IMG/VR virus record: IMGVR_UViG_3300042484_002402
Span: 1 to 22,157 of that record
Length of the DNA stretch: 22,157 nucleotides
Origin: a virus
Reading direction: 5' to 3' (one strand)
Part shown: positions 1 to 7,170 of the stretch, piece after piece
How positions within the stretch are numbered: position 1 is the first letter of the stretch
Layout: every line of letters starts with the position of its first letter
Notes under the pieces: model-generated
What the model saw: only the letters and a program-made list of their open reading frames with translations
Databases searched by the model: none
What the model was told of the DNA's origin: nothing
Made by a program: the position numbers and the translations under genes

Positions 1-676
1 TGCCACAATGCACAGCCCAATTGCCCACAAACTCATACTCGCTGAACCACTTGATAATATTGCCGTTACCCCAAGGAGGTACTGTGGGCATACCCGGTAC
101 TGCATCAATGATAGAATCAAGCCAGTACTTGTCAGGCCATCGTTGTGTTAGATGTTCTCGCAGTTGCACCCAGTCTGTGTACCGAACAGGCACAAACTCT
201 GTGACAAAACAATGCGGACTCTGATGTGGCAGTCCAGTGATGCTTTCAAACACTCCGTTGTAGCTGCCTTGTATTGTGTCCATCAGTGCATGAAAGTTCA
301 ACACTCCATCTTGGTAACAGCAATACGGCTCTATTAGAAATGTGTCGGGATCTTGCATGAGCATGACATCAATCTTTAAGTGATCCAAGAAGCTGAGTTT
401 GATAGCTTGCTGTCGCAACCACCAGCCTCTGTAGTCGTCTTTGAATACCCAGTTGTTTACTTCAGGATAATTTTGATAGATTACATCATCGTTGATGTAT
501 TCAAACCGGCTGGTGTCTATACCATGGTTGTGGAATATAGACCACAGTTCATCTTTTGGTACAGGACTAGCAATCACTGTATAGTCTATGCCCAGCAAGT
601 TATAATCAAACTGCAAACTCACACACGCATGCGGAATACGATACCTAGCTAGAAACAATATTCTTGCCACAGTCAT
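1..676 (-). CDS. Glycosyltransferase-like protein, DUF6492-type (partial, C-terminus off the left edge)
   Basis: An open frame reads leftward from an ATG at 676 to the window edge without a stop, giving 225 residues. The ATG overlaps the stop of the upstream radical SAM gene (ATGA), which points to translational coupling and supports this start. A GWWLRQQAIKL segment at residues 85-95 is followed by a hydrophobic strand and QDPDTFLIEP at 108-117. This is the pattern of nucleotide-sugar transferases of the DUF6492 kind, where the second segment normally reads LDSDTVF and holds the metal-binding acidic pair. FSEYEFVGNW at 211-220 matches the conserved late SEYELYG segment of that family. The protein probably transfers a sugar in the phage or host cytoplasm; donor and acceptor are unknown. 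The acidic pair is partly altered (DPD), so activity is not certain. The gene is real with high confidence; the family call is moderate. Confidence 0.72.
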   Translation of the reverse strand, partial: MTVARILFLARYRIPHACVSLQFDYNLLGIDYTVIASPVPKDELWSIFHNHGIDTSRFEYINDDVIYQNYPEVNNWVFKDDYRGWWLRQQAIKLSFLDHLKIDVMLMQDPDTFLIEPYCCYQDGVLNFHALMDTIQGSYNGVFESITGLPHQSPHCFVTEFVPVRYTDWVQLREHLTQRWPDKYWLDSIIDAVPGMPTVPPWGNGNIIKWFSEYEFVGNWAVHCG

Positions 677-1692
677 GCAGAGGCTCCGCAACTGTTCACA
701 CACTGGTACAGTCTGCCATCGCGTATGCTGGCTTTGGCCCAGGTTGCTTCTACACTATCAAACCAGGCCATGCTATGCTCCAGTCCATATTCCAGTGCAT
801 TGTTTTCATGTACTAGTGGCAATAGTTGTTCGTTGCCCGGATGTGTCATTTGTCCTGGATAAAATCCCAAATAACAACAAGGATAAACTGTGCCATCGGC
901 TGCAATGTAAATTTCTTGTGCTCGCTTGTGTTGGCAATTGTACGTGATATCAGCAGTGTCTTTTGGAACATCAACAGTTTCAGTTTGGAACCAGGTCACA
1001 TGACTTTGTAGCATGTCTTTGATAGGAGGAGCTGATTTTTCTGCAGGTCCTAGCCAATGCGAAAATTCCCCATCTCGTTTGTAAACAGGACCACGATCAC
1101 GACCGTCATAGATGTTTTCAAACCTTTTGAATTTTAACTCACGACTTAGATCCTTGCAGGCTTGTTCTTGATGACGATTATGATCAAATGGCACAAATCT
1201 CCACACTGCTGCTCCGCCTGCTGCAATGTATGCACTAGCATTGTCAATAATTTTTTGCCAGTCTGTGTCTTGACGATACAAATGATGTGTGTCTGCTAGT
1301 CCGTCTAGTGCAAAGCCAATGCTGACTCCTGGCAAAGCCAACCGACTCCACCAATCTGTGCTTCTTGTGCTGCCATTGGTGTTGATTGTTACTTTGATGT
1401 TGTGGTCAATGAAGAATTTAACAATTTCAACTCCGTCCCGGGCATTGCTAAAGTCTCCAACATTGCCATTGAAGTTGGCTGTACAACCTTGCAGCTGAGA
1501 CAACACTTTGGCTGTGAATATTTTTTCAATATCAGCCAAGGTTAGTTCGCAAGTGGGATATCCTGAATTATAATCATGGCCACGATAATTGCGCACACAC
1601 ATGGGACATCTTGCATTGCACCTGGTTGTAAGCTCTATGTGAATGGATTTAAGCTGTTCTAATTTCTGCAACATGCAAATATTTATAGGCAT
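673..1692 (-). CDS. Radical SAM protein with SPASM-like C-terminal cysteines
   Basis: The 339-residue protein has the radical SAM motif CxxxCxxC as C25, C29 and C32 (TRCNARCPMC), which binds the 4Fe-4S cluster that cleaves S-adenosylmethionine. A C-terminal segment around residues 255-282 (CQHKRA, then GTVYPCCYLGF) and the closing CVNSC look like the auxiliary cluster ligands of SPASM/twitch domains. Such enzymes modify peptides, sugars or cofactors; the substrate here is unknown. It is the first gene of a minus-strand pair and is coupled by ATGA overlap to a glycosyltransferase-like gene, which favours a glycan or small-molecule role. The start is ambiguous: ATG at 1692 gives 339 residues. 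An in-frame ATG at 1674, directly after a TATAAATA box, gives 333 and loses no motif. No Shine-Dalgarno site precedes either start. Confidence 0.85.
   Translation of the reverse strand: MPINICMLQKLEQLKSIHIELTTRCNARCPMCVRNYRGHDYNSGYPTCELTLADIEKIFTAKVLSQLQGCTANFNGNVGDFSNARDGVEIVKFFIDHNIKVTINTNGSTRSTDWWSRLALPGVSIGFALDGLADTHHLYRQDTDWQKIIDNASAYIAAGGAAVWRFVPFDHNRHQEQACKDLSRELKFKRFENIYDGRDRGPVYKRDGEFSHWLGPAEKSAPPIKDMLQSHVTWFQTETVDVPKDTADITYNCQHKRAQEIYIAADGTVYPCCYLGFYPGQMTHPGNEQLLPLVHENNALEYGLEHSMAWFDSVEATWAKASIRDGRLYQCVNSCGASA
1680..1687 (-). promoter_or_regulatory. Possible T4-type late promoter box (TATAAATA), minus strand
   Basis: The minus strand reads TATAAATA, the exact T4 late-promoter core recognised by gp55-programmed RNA polymerase. 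It ends 5 bases before the in-frame ATG at 1674. Transcription from such a box would start at about that ATG and give a nearly leaderless message. The box also lies inside the longer reading frame that starts at 1692, so chance occurrence in AT-rich codons cannot be excluded. Confidence 0.35.
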
Positions 1693-1700
1693 ACATTTTG

Positions 1701-1707
1701 CTAAATA
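1701..1707 (+). promoter_or_regulatory. Possible late promoter box (CTAAATA), plus strand
   Basis: CTAAATA, a one-base variant of the T4-type late box, ends 5 bases before the ATG at 1713. No Shine-Dalgarno site is present there. It faces the TATAAATA box on the other strand with the same 5-base spacing to an ATG. The genes that follow look like virion-associated late genes, which fits late control. Confidence 0.35.
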
Positions 1708-1712
1708 TTCTT

Positions 1713-2018
1713 ATGAAGCCAGAGTTTATAACTGTGTTGAGTGACGTGTATTGCAAGTGTGGAGACACGCCGGTTCGATACCGTGCGTATGTCAACGATG
1801 AGTTGTTTGCAGAACGTACATGGGTTTGGTCAGACATGTATCTTGAAGAAATGTTGCAGATCAATGCTGTACCGGGCAAGTACACTATTCGATATGAGTT
1901 AGTGGATGGATATAACAACAGCGCCGGCCTGAAAATTCGCAATATGCGAGTAGAGCACGGACCGGGACGTATCATTGATAAACAAGGCACATTGGAGGTT
2001 TGGCATGCGGGCTTATGA
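1713..2018 (+). CDS. Small beta-rich protein of unknown function (101 aa)
   Basis: The frame runs from an ATG at 1713 to a stop at 2018. A TTG 15 bases upstream (1698) is also in frame, but it would lie across the CTAAATA box, so the ATG is preferred. The sequence alternates hydrophobic and polar residues (VRYRAYVNDELFAERTW, then KYTIRYELVDGY), suggesting a small beta-sandwich. Small proteins of this look occur near structural genes in T4-like marine phages, and a minor virion or assembly role is possible. I do not recognise a named family. The 3' end overlaps the next gene by 14 bases. It opens the plus-strand block leading to the two large probable virion proteins. Confidence 0.65.
   Translation: MKPEFITVLSDVYCKCGDTPVRYRAYVNDELFAERTWVWSDMYLEEMLQINAVPGKYTIRYELVDGYNNSAGLKIRNMRVEHGPGRIIDKQGTLEVWHAGL
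1994..1998 (+). promoter_or_regulatory. Strong Shine-Dalgarno site fixing the start at 2005
   Basis: GGAGG lies 6 bases before the ATG at 2005, inside the 3' end of the preceding gene. It chooses this ATG over an in-frame upstream ATG at 1975, which has no such site. Confidence 0.75.
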
Positions 2019-2217
2019 AATAATGGAAAACGCTTCAGCAGGAGCCAGCAGCTCTGGCAGTATTGCCACTGTCGGTATGGCCATGGGCACACAAACAAGA
2101 ATGGGTGGATCACTATTAAGTGGTAAATACACCAACGATCCTACGCCTAACACGCCCAAGGAATACAAAAGGAACAAAAATGTTAGCGGACGCTTTAAAA
2201 ACACTCCTGGCAACTGA
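2005..2217 (+). CDS. Small conserved-type phage protein of unknown function (70 aa)
   Basis: The ATG at 2005 follows a perfect GGAGG at 6 bases. The product begins MRAYEIMENASAG and is followed by a Ser/Gly/Ala-rich hydrophobic stretch (residues 14-34) and a Lys/Asn/Pro-rich tail. Short proteins starting with this MxAYEIxExAS pattern are familiar from T4-like aquatic phages, but I know of no function for them. The hydrophobic stretch is too short and too small-residue-rich to call a membrane segment. The gene overlaps the preceding one by 14 bases and the Dps gene by 38 bases, in a different frame each time. Such overlap is unusual but is supported by good ribosome-binding sites for both flanking starts. 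Confidence 0.6.
   Translation: MRAYEIMENASAGASSSGSIATVGMAMGTQTRMGGSLLSGKYTNDPTPNTPKEYKRNKNVSGRFKNTPGN
2167..2173 (+). promoter_or_regulatory. Shine-Dalgarno site fixing the Dps start at 2180
   Basis: AAAAGGA ends 6 bases before the ATG at 2180. This supports the 146-residue Dps form over a longer in-frame extension from 2120, whose extra residues do not resemble the family. Confidence 0.65.
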
Positions 2218-2620
2218 ATACGCTTTCGTAATCAAAGCACAACAGTTTCACTGGAACGTCGAAGGACCTGACTTTGGTCAGTTACACAAGTTCTTTAACA
2301 TGATCTACGATGATGTTTACGGTGCAATTGATCCTACCGCCGAGTACATCCGAGCACTCAATGAATATACTCCTGGCAGCTTTGAACGTTTTGCAGAGTT
2401 ATCTCAAATTTCTGGACAAACAAAAATTCCACGTGCTCGACTTATGCTTGAAGAATTGCTGGCCAACAACGGTCAAATGATAGAATTACTCAACCAGTGC
2501 TTTGCTGAAGCTGAACAAGAAAACCAGCAAGGTATTATGGACTTTTTAGCCTCGCGTATTGATGCTCACCAAAAGCACGGCTGGATGCTGAGAAGTTACT
2601 TGAAAGATCAGCGAGCATGA
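2180..2620 (+). CDS. dps: Dps/ferritin-like protein with intact ferroxidase centre
   Basis: The 146-residue product matches the Dps family in length and core motif. FHWNVEGPDFGQLH at residues 23-36 and AIDPTAE at 49-55 supply H24, H36, D51 and E55. These have the same spacing as the ferroxidase ligands of Listeria Dps (H31, H43, D58, E62). Dps proteins form 12-subunit shells that oxidise and store iron using peroxide and protect DNA. The short N-terminus lacks the long Lys-rich tail of E. coli Dps, so DNA binding may be weak. The gene sits between small and virion-type phage genes and is coupled by ATGA overlap to the next one, so it may be expressed late. Protection of DNA from oxidative damage during infection or packaging is inferred. 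The family call is strong. Confidence 0.88.
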   Translation: MLADALKTLLATEYAFVIKAQQFHWNVEGPDFGQLHKFFNMIYDDVYGAIDPTAEYIRALNEYTPGSFERFAELSQISGQTKIPRARLMLEELLANNGQMIELLNQCFAEAEQENQQGIMDFLASRIDAHQKHGWMLRSYLKDQRA

Positions 2621-3357
2621 GCAACGACATCAAGAGTATTTTAGAGCGTATGGCTGTGCTGGAAGGTAAGATCACTCCGGTCAATGTCAAGCACGGACTA
2701 AATCAACAACAAAAGTCAGTTCACCAACTGCCGGCGCTGTTCAAGCCCAGAGACATCAGCACAGTGCTCAAAAGCAAAACAGATCCTGAACACCCTATGA
2801 AAGGGGAGTTGGTAGGAGACAGTGTTGAGCCAAAACAAAATGCACTTGAAGAAGCCATGGGCGAGATTGAAGAAGACATGGTCAGCAAGGTCAAAAAAGA
2901 CCTCACCCACTATCTTGACCAGCTGGCAAAGAAAATGTCTGATGACGGCAACCGTGATCGAGACAACTCTCCGTTGGACAAACTGGAAAAGAAACAACAT
3001 GTTGATCGTGCTCTCAAAGTAAAAGCTGTTGATGCTGTGCAAAAGCGTCAGGCAGAAGAAAACAACGAACTAGACGAAGATCCCACTCAGCAAGAGCTAG
3101 GAGTTGAAACTCCACCGCCGCCCATGCAGGATCCACAATTGCCTGAATCAGCTGTGAAAAGTTATGCCATGGAAGATGGAATTGCACTCGAGGCATATGG
3201 CGATCAGACTCGTGGATTTGAACTTCGTCGTGGCAGCCGCAAGTTGCCAACTCGATTCCGCAACATAGATGACGCAGATATTGCAGTCAAGTTGTTTCAA
3301 AAACGCAAGGCCAATCAAGCACAAGACCTTGATCAAGATTACATAGAAGAACGATGA
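2617..3357 (+). CDS. Phage protein of unknown function, probably virion-associated (246 aa)
   Basis: This highly charged, low-hydrophobicity protein starts MSNDIKSILERMAVLEG and continues with a Gln/Lys-rich segment. Helical, probably coiled-coil stretches follow at about residues 75-150. The C-terminal segment GFELRRGSRKLPTRF at about 200-214 looks like a short conserved domain. The combination of an N-terminal ILERMAVLEG helix and this C-terminal RGFELRRG segment is one I associate with T4-like marine phages, where the protein has no assigned role. The start is coupled by ATGA to dps, and the stop is one base from the next start, so the three genes are probably co-expressed. A head-internal or scaffold-like role is possible but unproven. 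Confidence 0.68.
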   Translation: MSNDIKSILERMAVLEGKITPVNVKHGLNQQQKSVHQLPALFKPRDISTVLKSKTDPEHPMKGELVGDSVEPKQNALEEAMGEIEEDMVSKVKKDLTHYLDQLAKKMSDDGNRDRDNSPLDKLEKKQHVDRALKVKAVDAVQKRQAEENNELDEDPTQQELGVETPPPPMQDPQLPESAVKSYAMEDGIALEAYGDQTRGFELRRGSRKLPTRFRNIDDADIAVKLFQKRKANQAQDLDQDYIEER

Positions 3358-3358
3358 T

Positions 3359-6220
3359 ATGATTATTGACCAACTTTACACTAAAAAAATAACAACACCC
3401 AAACGTCAGGGCAAGCTGTTGTCTGAAAGCATGCTCATGGAAGATCCTGTCTACCGTAACTTCAAACGGATAGGACGTTACATTGCTGAACGCAAGATGA
3501 CCGAGAAAGAAATTTTGCAAGTGTTTGCTGATGCCGAAGCAGGCATGACTGACAAGGCTACAGGTGCCAACCGTACCATGCTGGGTCGTGGCAAAGATAC
3601 CACCATGGATTTTGCTGGCGGCGTAGCTGATGCTCTAAAAGGCGTCTGGAGCGGCATACAAAATTCAGTTCCTGTTTCTGCTGTTGATGTGGCCTATGAC
3701 CAAGCCACTGATGCTTTGGCTGACCTGACCGGCGGACAAAAAGGACAAGTGATGCAGGCGATCAAGAAGTATCGCATGTTGGCCAAACAGTATCCTAAAA
3801 CAGCTGGCTTGGCCAAAGCGGCCTTGGTTGGTATTACTGGCTTGGCCACAGGCGGCGCTGGCCTACCGGCCGCTGTGGCTTTGATCTATGGTTTGGATTC
3901 AGCCATCAAGGGCGAGAAGTTTTCAGATATTGCACTCAAGGCCGGTGCCGCAGCCGCAACTGCCTGGGCAGCTGGATCTATTGCTGGTATGTTTGGGGCA
4001 GACCCAGCAGTTAGCGCTGAAGTTGGTGCAGACCCAGCTGCTGGTGCCGAAGTTGGTGCTCAAGACAGCATGGGCGCAGGTGAAGAAATTGTCGGTACTG
4101 GTGCCACAGATGCTGTGCCATCAAGATTTGATAATATTGTGAGCAATGCTGTAGACTACAAGGTCAAGCCAGGCGACACACTGTCTGATATTTTAGCAAA
4201 TAAAAAAATCAATCCAGAAGCGTTCAAACGTCTGCCTGGCAATGAAGTATTTTTTGGACCCGATGGCAACCCTAACATACTAAAAGCAGGACAAACTATC
4301 AAACTGCCTGATCCGGCTGATATTCCTGACTTGAATAGACTGAGTTACACTACTCCAGATCCCGCTAATTTTGCACAGTTTGATAAAGATTATGACACCA
4401 CTGGCTATAGTGGTCAGTATAATCCAAACAACAGCCTATCAAGCCTGGATGCCGCAAGCAACTTAAAGAGGCAGAATTTGCCTGCAGACTATGCTCAGCC
4501 TAGATTTGGGCCCGACGGCGGCATAGCAGCTGACCGTGTGGCTCAAGATGCAGGAACCAGAATGACAACTGATGTGAGTCAAGCTGCTGTTGATCCAGGA
4601 AAATATTCTGCTGCTATTGATTACAGTCAATCGGGACCAACCAGCACTGACTCACTGGGGCAAAACTTAGAATACGGCATTCCTGTCAACGACAAGGGTA
4701 GTTTTATTCCACCAAACGCTGGCTTGCCTGCTGACGAACTGGCCAGACAAACAGCCGCATATGATGCCTGGAAGGCAGACTTTACCAAACGTTTTCCAAA
4801 TGCTGAACTACAGCCAGACGGATCTATGAAAGCTACCAAACCAGGGTTGGCACCAATGGGTCCATCAAATTACACACCCGGTGGTGCCGGCGGTTCAATA
4901 AGACCAAAAGGATTTGCAGAATCTGTCAAGTTAATAATATTGCCGGCCAGTCAGTTGATTGATAAAAAAACAACCATCTTGAATTGGAAATTGAACGAAA
5001 GCATAGGACGCAAGAACAAAACTGTAAACTTAACCACTGCTGGCACCTACACAGTGTTTGAAAACGTTGATCGTTATCGCAAAGATATCCTTGAAGCAAC
5101 ACAACCTGGTCGCCCAGAATTGCCTGATTTGTATCGTCCTGACATGGCAGGTGCTCCAGTTGCACCTGCAGCCAAAAAACCCGGCATGTTGAGCCGTGGG
5201 CTCAGCAAAGTAGGTGGTGCACTGAGCACATTTGGTCGTCAATTTACCACCAACGTGACCAAAGAAAAACTCAAGATGAACTGGCATCAAAAGGGCAAAC
5301 CCAGTGATTCAGATCAATTGGCTGCCTGGTTGGTCACACAAGGTGTGCCACAAGACCTGGTAACTTCAGTTTACAGTAAAATGGGTATACCTTACACAGC
5401 ACCTGTTTCGCCGGCAGCTGATCCACAAACAGCTGATCCACAAACAGCCACTAGCACCACAGCAAAAGCTTCTGAATTTGAACGCCCCATCAACAAAAGA
5501 TTTATAAATCCTGCCACTGGCCGACCTTACCTACCAAGCGAACTTCGTGCTGAACGTGAAAAAGAAATTGCTGATGAACTTAGCAAAGCACAACAAGCTG
5601 CCGGTGATGCAACTGACGCTGTTTCTGCAACAACAAGCAAGCCAGCAGCGGACACAACCAAGCCAGCAGCAACCACAGCAGCTGGCAAGTTCCCAGGCGA
5701 GGATCCACAAGGAGCTGGCTATGTTGGTCGTAGAGAAGTTGCTCGTCGTCAAGCTGCACGTGATGCGGAAGCTGCCAAAAAACCAGCTGCACCTAACTTT
5801 GCTCAACAAGGCGCTGGCTACAAGAATGTAACCTATGCGCCCAATATCAAAACTGGTATTAACCTGCCCAAACCAACAGTTCCTAGTTTAACATCAACAC
5901 CTGCAAAAGTTACACCGCTAGCAGCACCTGCTACTAAGGTAACATCTGGAGGAGTAACACCAGCTGAACGTGCTGCTTATGAAAAGAAAGTGGCTGATGC
6001 TGCAAAGTTGGCCGTGGCTGAAACAGTCAAGCAAGTCAAACACATGCTGGAGTCTGTTGCCACCCGCGACGACATAGACAAGATTAAAAAATACATTGAC
6101 CGCCAATTTACCAAACATGGATTAATCAACGAATTGGCATTTGCACAACGAAATCACCTGATTGAACGTGTGGTGTATATTGGCGCTCAACGCCGTAGAG
6201 AACATGCTCAATTGAACTGA
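3359..6220 (+). CDS. Large LysM-containing probable virion protein (953 aa)
   Basis: The 953-residue protein has a helical N-terminus. Two hydrophobic Gly/Ala-rich stretches follow at about 151-182 and 192-213. A LysM peptidoglycan-binding domain sits at about 265-316 (YKVKPGDTLSDIL through AGQTIKLPDP). A long low-complexity Pro/Ala/Gln-rich region follows, then a compact segment around 625-685 (KMNWHQKGKPSDSDQ with QGVPQDLVTSVY). Ala-rich linkers precede a C-terminal helical domain. LysM plus membrane-compatible helices in a late-type block suggests a virion protein that engages or crosses the cell envelope. I see no lysozyme or amidase catalytic motif. Proteins of this build occur in T4-like marine phages without a known role. 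It contains two small in-frame tandem repeats. The gene call is very strong; the function is tentative. Confidence 0.8.
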   Translation: MIIDQLYTKKITTPKRQGKLLSESMLMEDPVYRNFKRIGRYIAERKMTEKEILQVFADAEAGMTDKATGANRTMLGRGKDTTMDFAGGVADALKGVWSGIQNSVPVSAVDVAYDQATDALADLTGGQKGQVMQAIKKYRMLAKQYPKTAGLAKAALVGITGLATGGAGLPAAVALIYGLDSAIKGEKFSDIALKAGAAAATAWAAGSIAGMFGADPAVSAEVGADPAAGAEVGAQDSMGAGEEIVGTGATDAVPSRFDNIVSNAVDYKVKPGDTLSDILANKKINPEAFKRLPGNEVFFGPDGNPNILKAGQTIKLPDPADIPDLNRLSYTTPDPANFAQFDKDYDTTGYSGQYNPNNSLSSLDAASNLKRQNLPADYAQPRFGPDGGIAADRVAQDAGTRMTTDVSQAAVDPGKYSAAIDYSQSGPTSTDSLGQNLEYGIPVNDKGSFIPPNAGLPADELARQTAAYDAWKADFTKRFPNAELQPDGSMKATKPGLAPMGPSNYTPGGAGGSIRPKGFAESVKLIILPASQLIDKKTTILNWKLNESIGRKNKTVNLTTAGTYTVFENVDRYRKDILEATQPGRPELPDLYRPDMAGAPVAPAAKKPGMLSRGLSKVGGALSTFGRQFTTNVTKEKLKMNWHQKGKPSDSDQLAAWLVTQGVPQDLVTSVYSKMGIPYTAPVSPAADPQTADPQTATSTTAKASEFERPINKRFINPATGRPYLPSELRAEREKEIADELSKAQQAAGDATDAVSATTSKPAADTTKPAATTAAGKFPGEDPQGAGYVGRREVARRQAARDAEAAKKPAAPNFAQQGAGYKNVTYAPNIKTGINLPKPTVPSLTSTPAKVTPLAAPATKVTSGGVTPAERAAYEKKVADAAKLAVAETVKQVKHMLESVATRDDIDKIKKYIDRQFTKHGLINELAFAQRNHLIERVVYIGAQRRREHAQLN
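3995..4054 (+). repeat. Two tandem 30-base in-frame units
   Basis: Two consecutive 10-residue units of the form GADPAxxAEV are encoded back to back, just after the second hydrophobic stretch of the LysM protein. The DNA copies have diverged at several positions. They look like an expanded linker. Confidence 0.7.
5416..5445 (+). repeat. Two identical tandem 15-base units
   Basis: The unit agctgatccacaaac occurs twice in perfect tandem and encodes a repeated ADPQT peptide in a linker of the LysM protein. Perfect identity suggests recent slippage. Confidence 0.8.
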
Positions 6221-6225
6221 CCAAA

Positions 6226-6310
6226 CACCCTTAGGACCGGTACTTGTTACCGTAAGTGTGGGGCGGCTACTGCCCTGGGGAAACAATTCGCTACTGCGTA
6301 CCCTAAAGTG
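6226..6310 (+). ncRNA. Candidate structured RNA element in the intergenic gap before the radical SAM gene
   Basis: The only gene-free stretch between 6221 and 6327 can fold into nested helices. A closing stem pairs 6240-6243 (GTAC) with 6298-6301 (GTAC). The stem continues by pairing 6230-6235 (CTTAGG) with 6302-6308 (CCTAAAG, one bulged A). Inside it TTGTT (6244-6248) pairs with AACAA (6282-6286). An inner hairpin pairs 6260-6266 with 6270-6276 over seven consecutive pairs including G-U. The octamer GCTACTGC occurs twice (6266-6273 and 6290-6297), each time able to form a small hairpin with loop TACT. It could be a riboswitch-like leader, an mRNA stability element or a processing site. I do not recognise a known class, and no energy calculation was possible. 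Confidence 0.35.
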
Positions 6311-6327
6311 AGCACCTACATCTAGTA

Positions 6328-7170
6328 ATGAAACCTGTATTGCCTTTTTTAGAAATAATGTTAACACAGGTCTGCAATCTGAGTTGCAACGGCTGTAGTA
6401 CCTACAGTGATTACCGTCACCAAGGCTACGCAGACTGGTCCACAACTCATCACTGGTTGCAACAGTGGTTGGAAAAAATTTCAATTGAAGATATTGGATT
6501 CATGGGAGGAGAGCCCTTGATCAATCCTCATGTGTTGACCTGGTTGAAGGGCGTTCGTGAATTGCTGCCCAACAGTCGTATACGTTTTCCTACCAATGGT
6601 CTACTGCTTGAAAAACACTGGCAAGTGGTTGAATGGTTGTATCAAGATGGCAATGCTGTTCTTAAAATTACTGACCATACTGGCAATATTGATTCAGTGC
6701 TGGCCCGATTGCGTAGCAGTTATACATGGACACCCGTACATGAGTATGGACTAGATCGATGGATAACCAACACTGGCCTACGATTGCAAATAAACACACC
6801 TACAAAATTTACACAAACATTTCAGGGCACTTACACCAACATGCGACCCTGGCAGTCTGATCCTGACTTGGCCTACGCCAATTGTCATCAAGCCACATGC
6901 CCCATGTTATGGAAGGGCAGAATCTACAAATGTTCGACATCGGCTCTGACCCAACAAGCATGGTCAGATCACGGCAGTGCCAATGCAGAGGCCTGGAAAG
7001 AATACTTTGATCATGCAGCCAACGGCAGTATTGACTTGCAATCTGACCCCACAGCAATCAGCCATTTTGCTGAAAATTTTGGGCATGTGCATGCCATATG
7101 CAAACAGTGTCCCACTGCTGCGGATATCAATTCTGTAATTGAACATCGTGTTAATGTGATACAAAGATGA
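6328..7170 (+). CDS. Radical SAM protein with SPASM-like C-terminal cysteines
   Basis: The 280-residue protein has CxxxCxxC as C16, C20 and C23 (CNLSCNGC) and the GGEP motif at residues 60-63, both hallmarks of radical SAM enzymes that bind S-adenosylmethionine and a 4Fe-4S cluster. Later cysteines C186, C191, C202, C258 and C261 (including YKC and CKQCP) resemble auxiliary cluster ligands of SPASM/twitch proteins. It is not QueE: it lacks that family's short form and has the C-terminal cysteine set instead. The stop overlaps the next start (ATGA), coupling it to a glycosyltransferase-like gene. The same radical SAM plus transferase pairing occurs at the left edge. The reaction is unknown; modification of a sugar or peptide is the most likely theme. 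A structured RNA candidate lies directly upstream. Confidence 0.85.
   Translation: MKPVLPFLEIMLTQVCNLSCNGCSTYSDYRHQGYADWSTTHHWLQQWLEKISIEDIGFMGGEPLINPHVLTWLKGVRELLPNSRIRFPTNGLLLEKHWQVVEWLYQDGNAVLKITDHTGNIDSVLARLRSSYTWTPVHEYGLDRWITNTGLRLQINTPTKFTQTFQGTYTNMRPWQSDPDLAYANCHQATCPMLWKGRIYKCSTSALTQQAWSDHGSANAEAWKEYFDHAANGSIDLQSDPTAISHFAENFGHVHAICKQCPTAADINSVIEHRVNVIQR

Noticed and set aside
1769-1786. A T-arm-like string (GGTTCGATACC) suggesting a tRNA
   Set aside because: It lies inside the 101-aa gene, the flanking bases do not form a full T-stem, and no acceptor, D or anticodon arms are found around it.
6221-6327. A tRNA in the gap before the radical SAM gene
   Set aside because: The gap folds, but it has no T-loop GTTCGAnTC, no 7-base acceptor stem at the right distance and no anticodon arm.
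6328-7170. QueE (7-carboxy-7-deazaguanine synthase) as part of the deazaguanine pathway
   Set aside because: It has five additional C-terminal cysteines in a SPASM-like pattern and the GGEP motif, and it is longer than the small QueE form; its neighbour is a glycosyltransferase-like gene.
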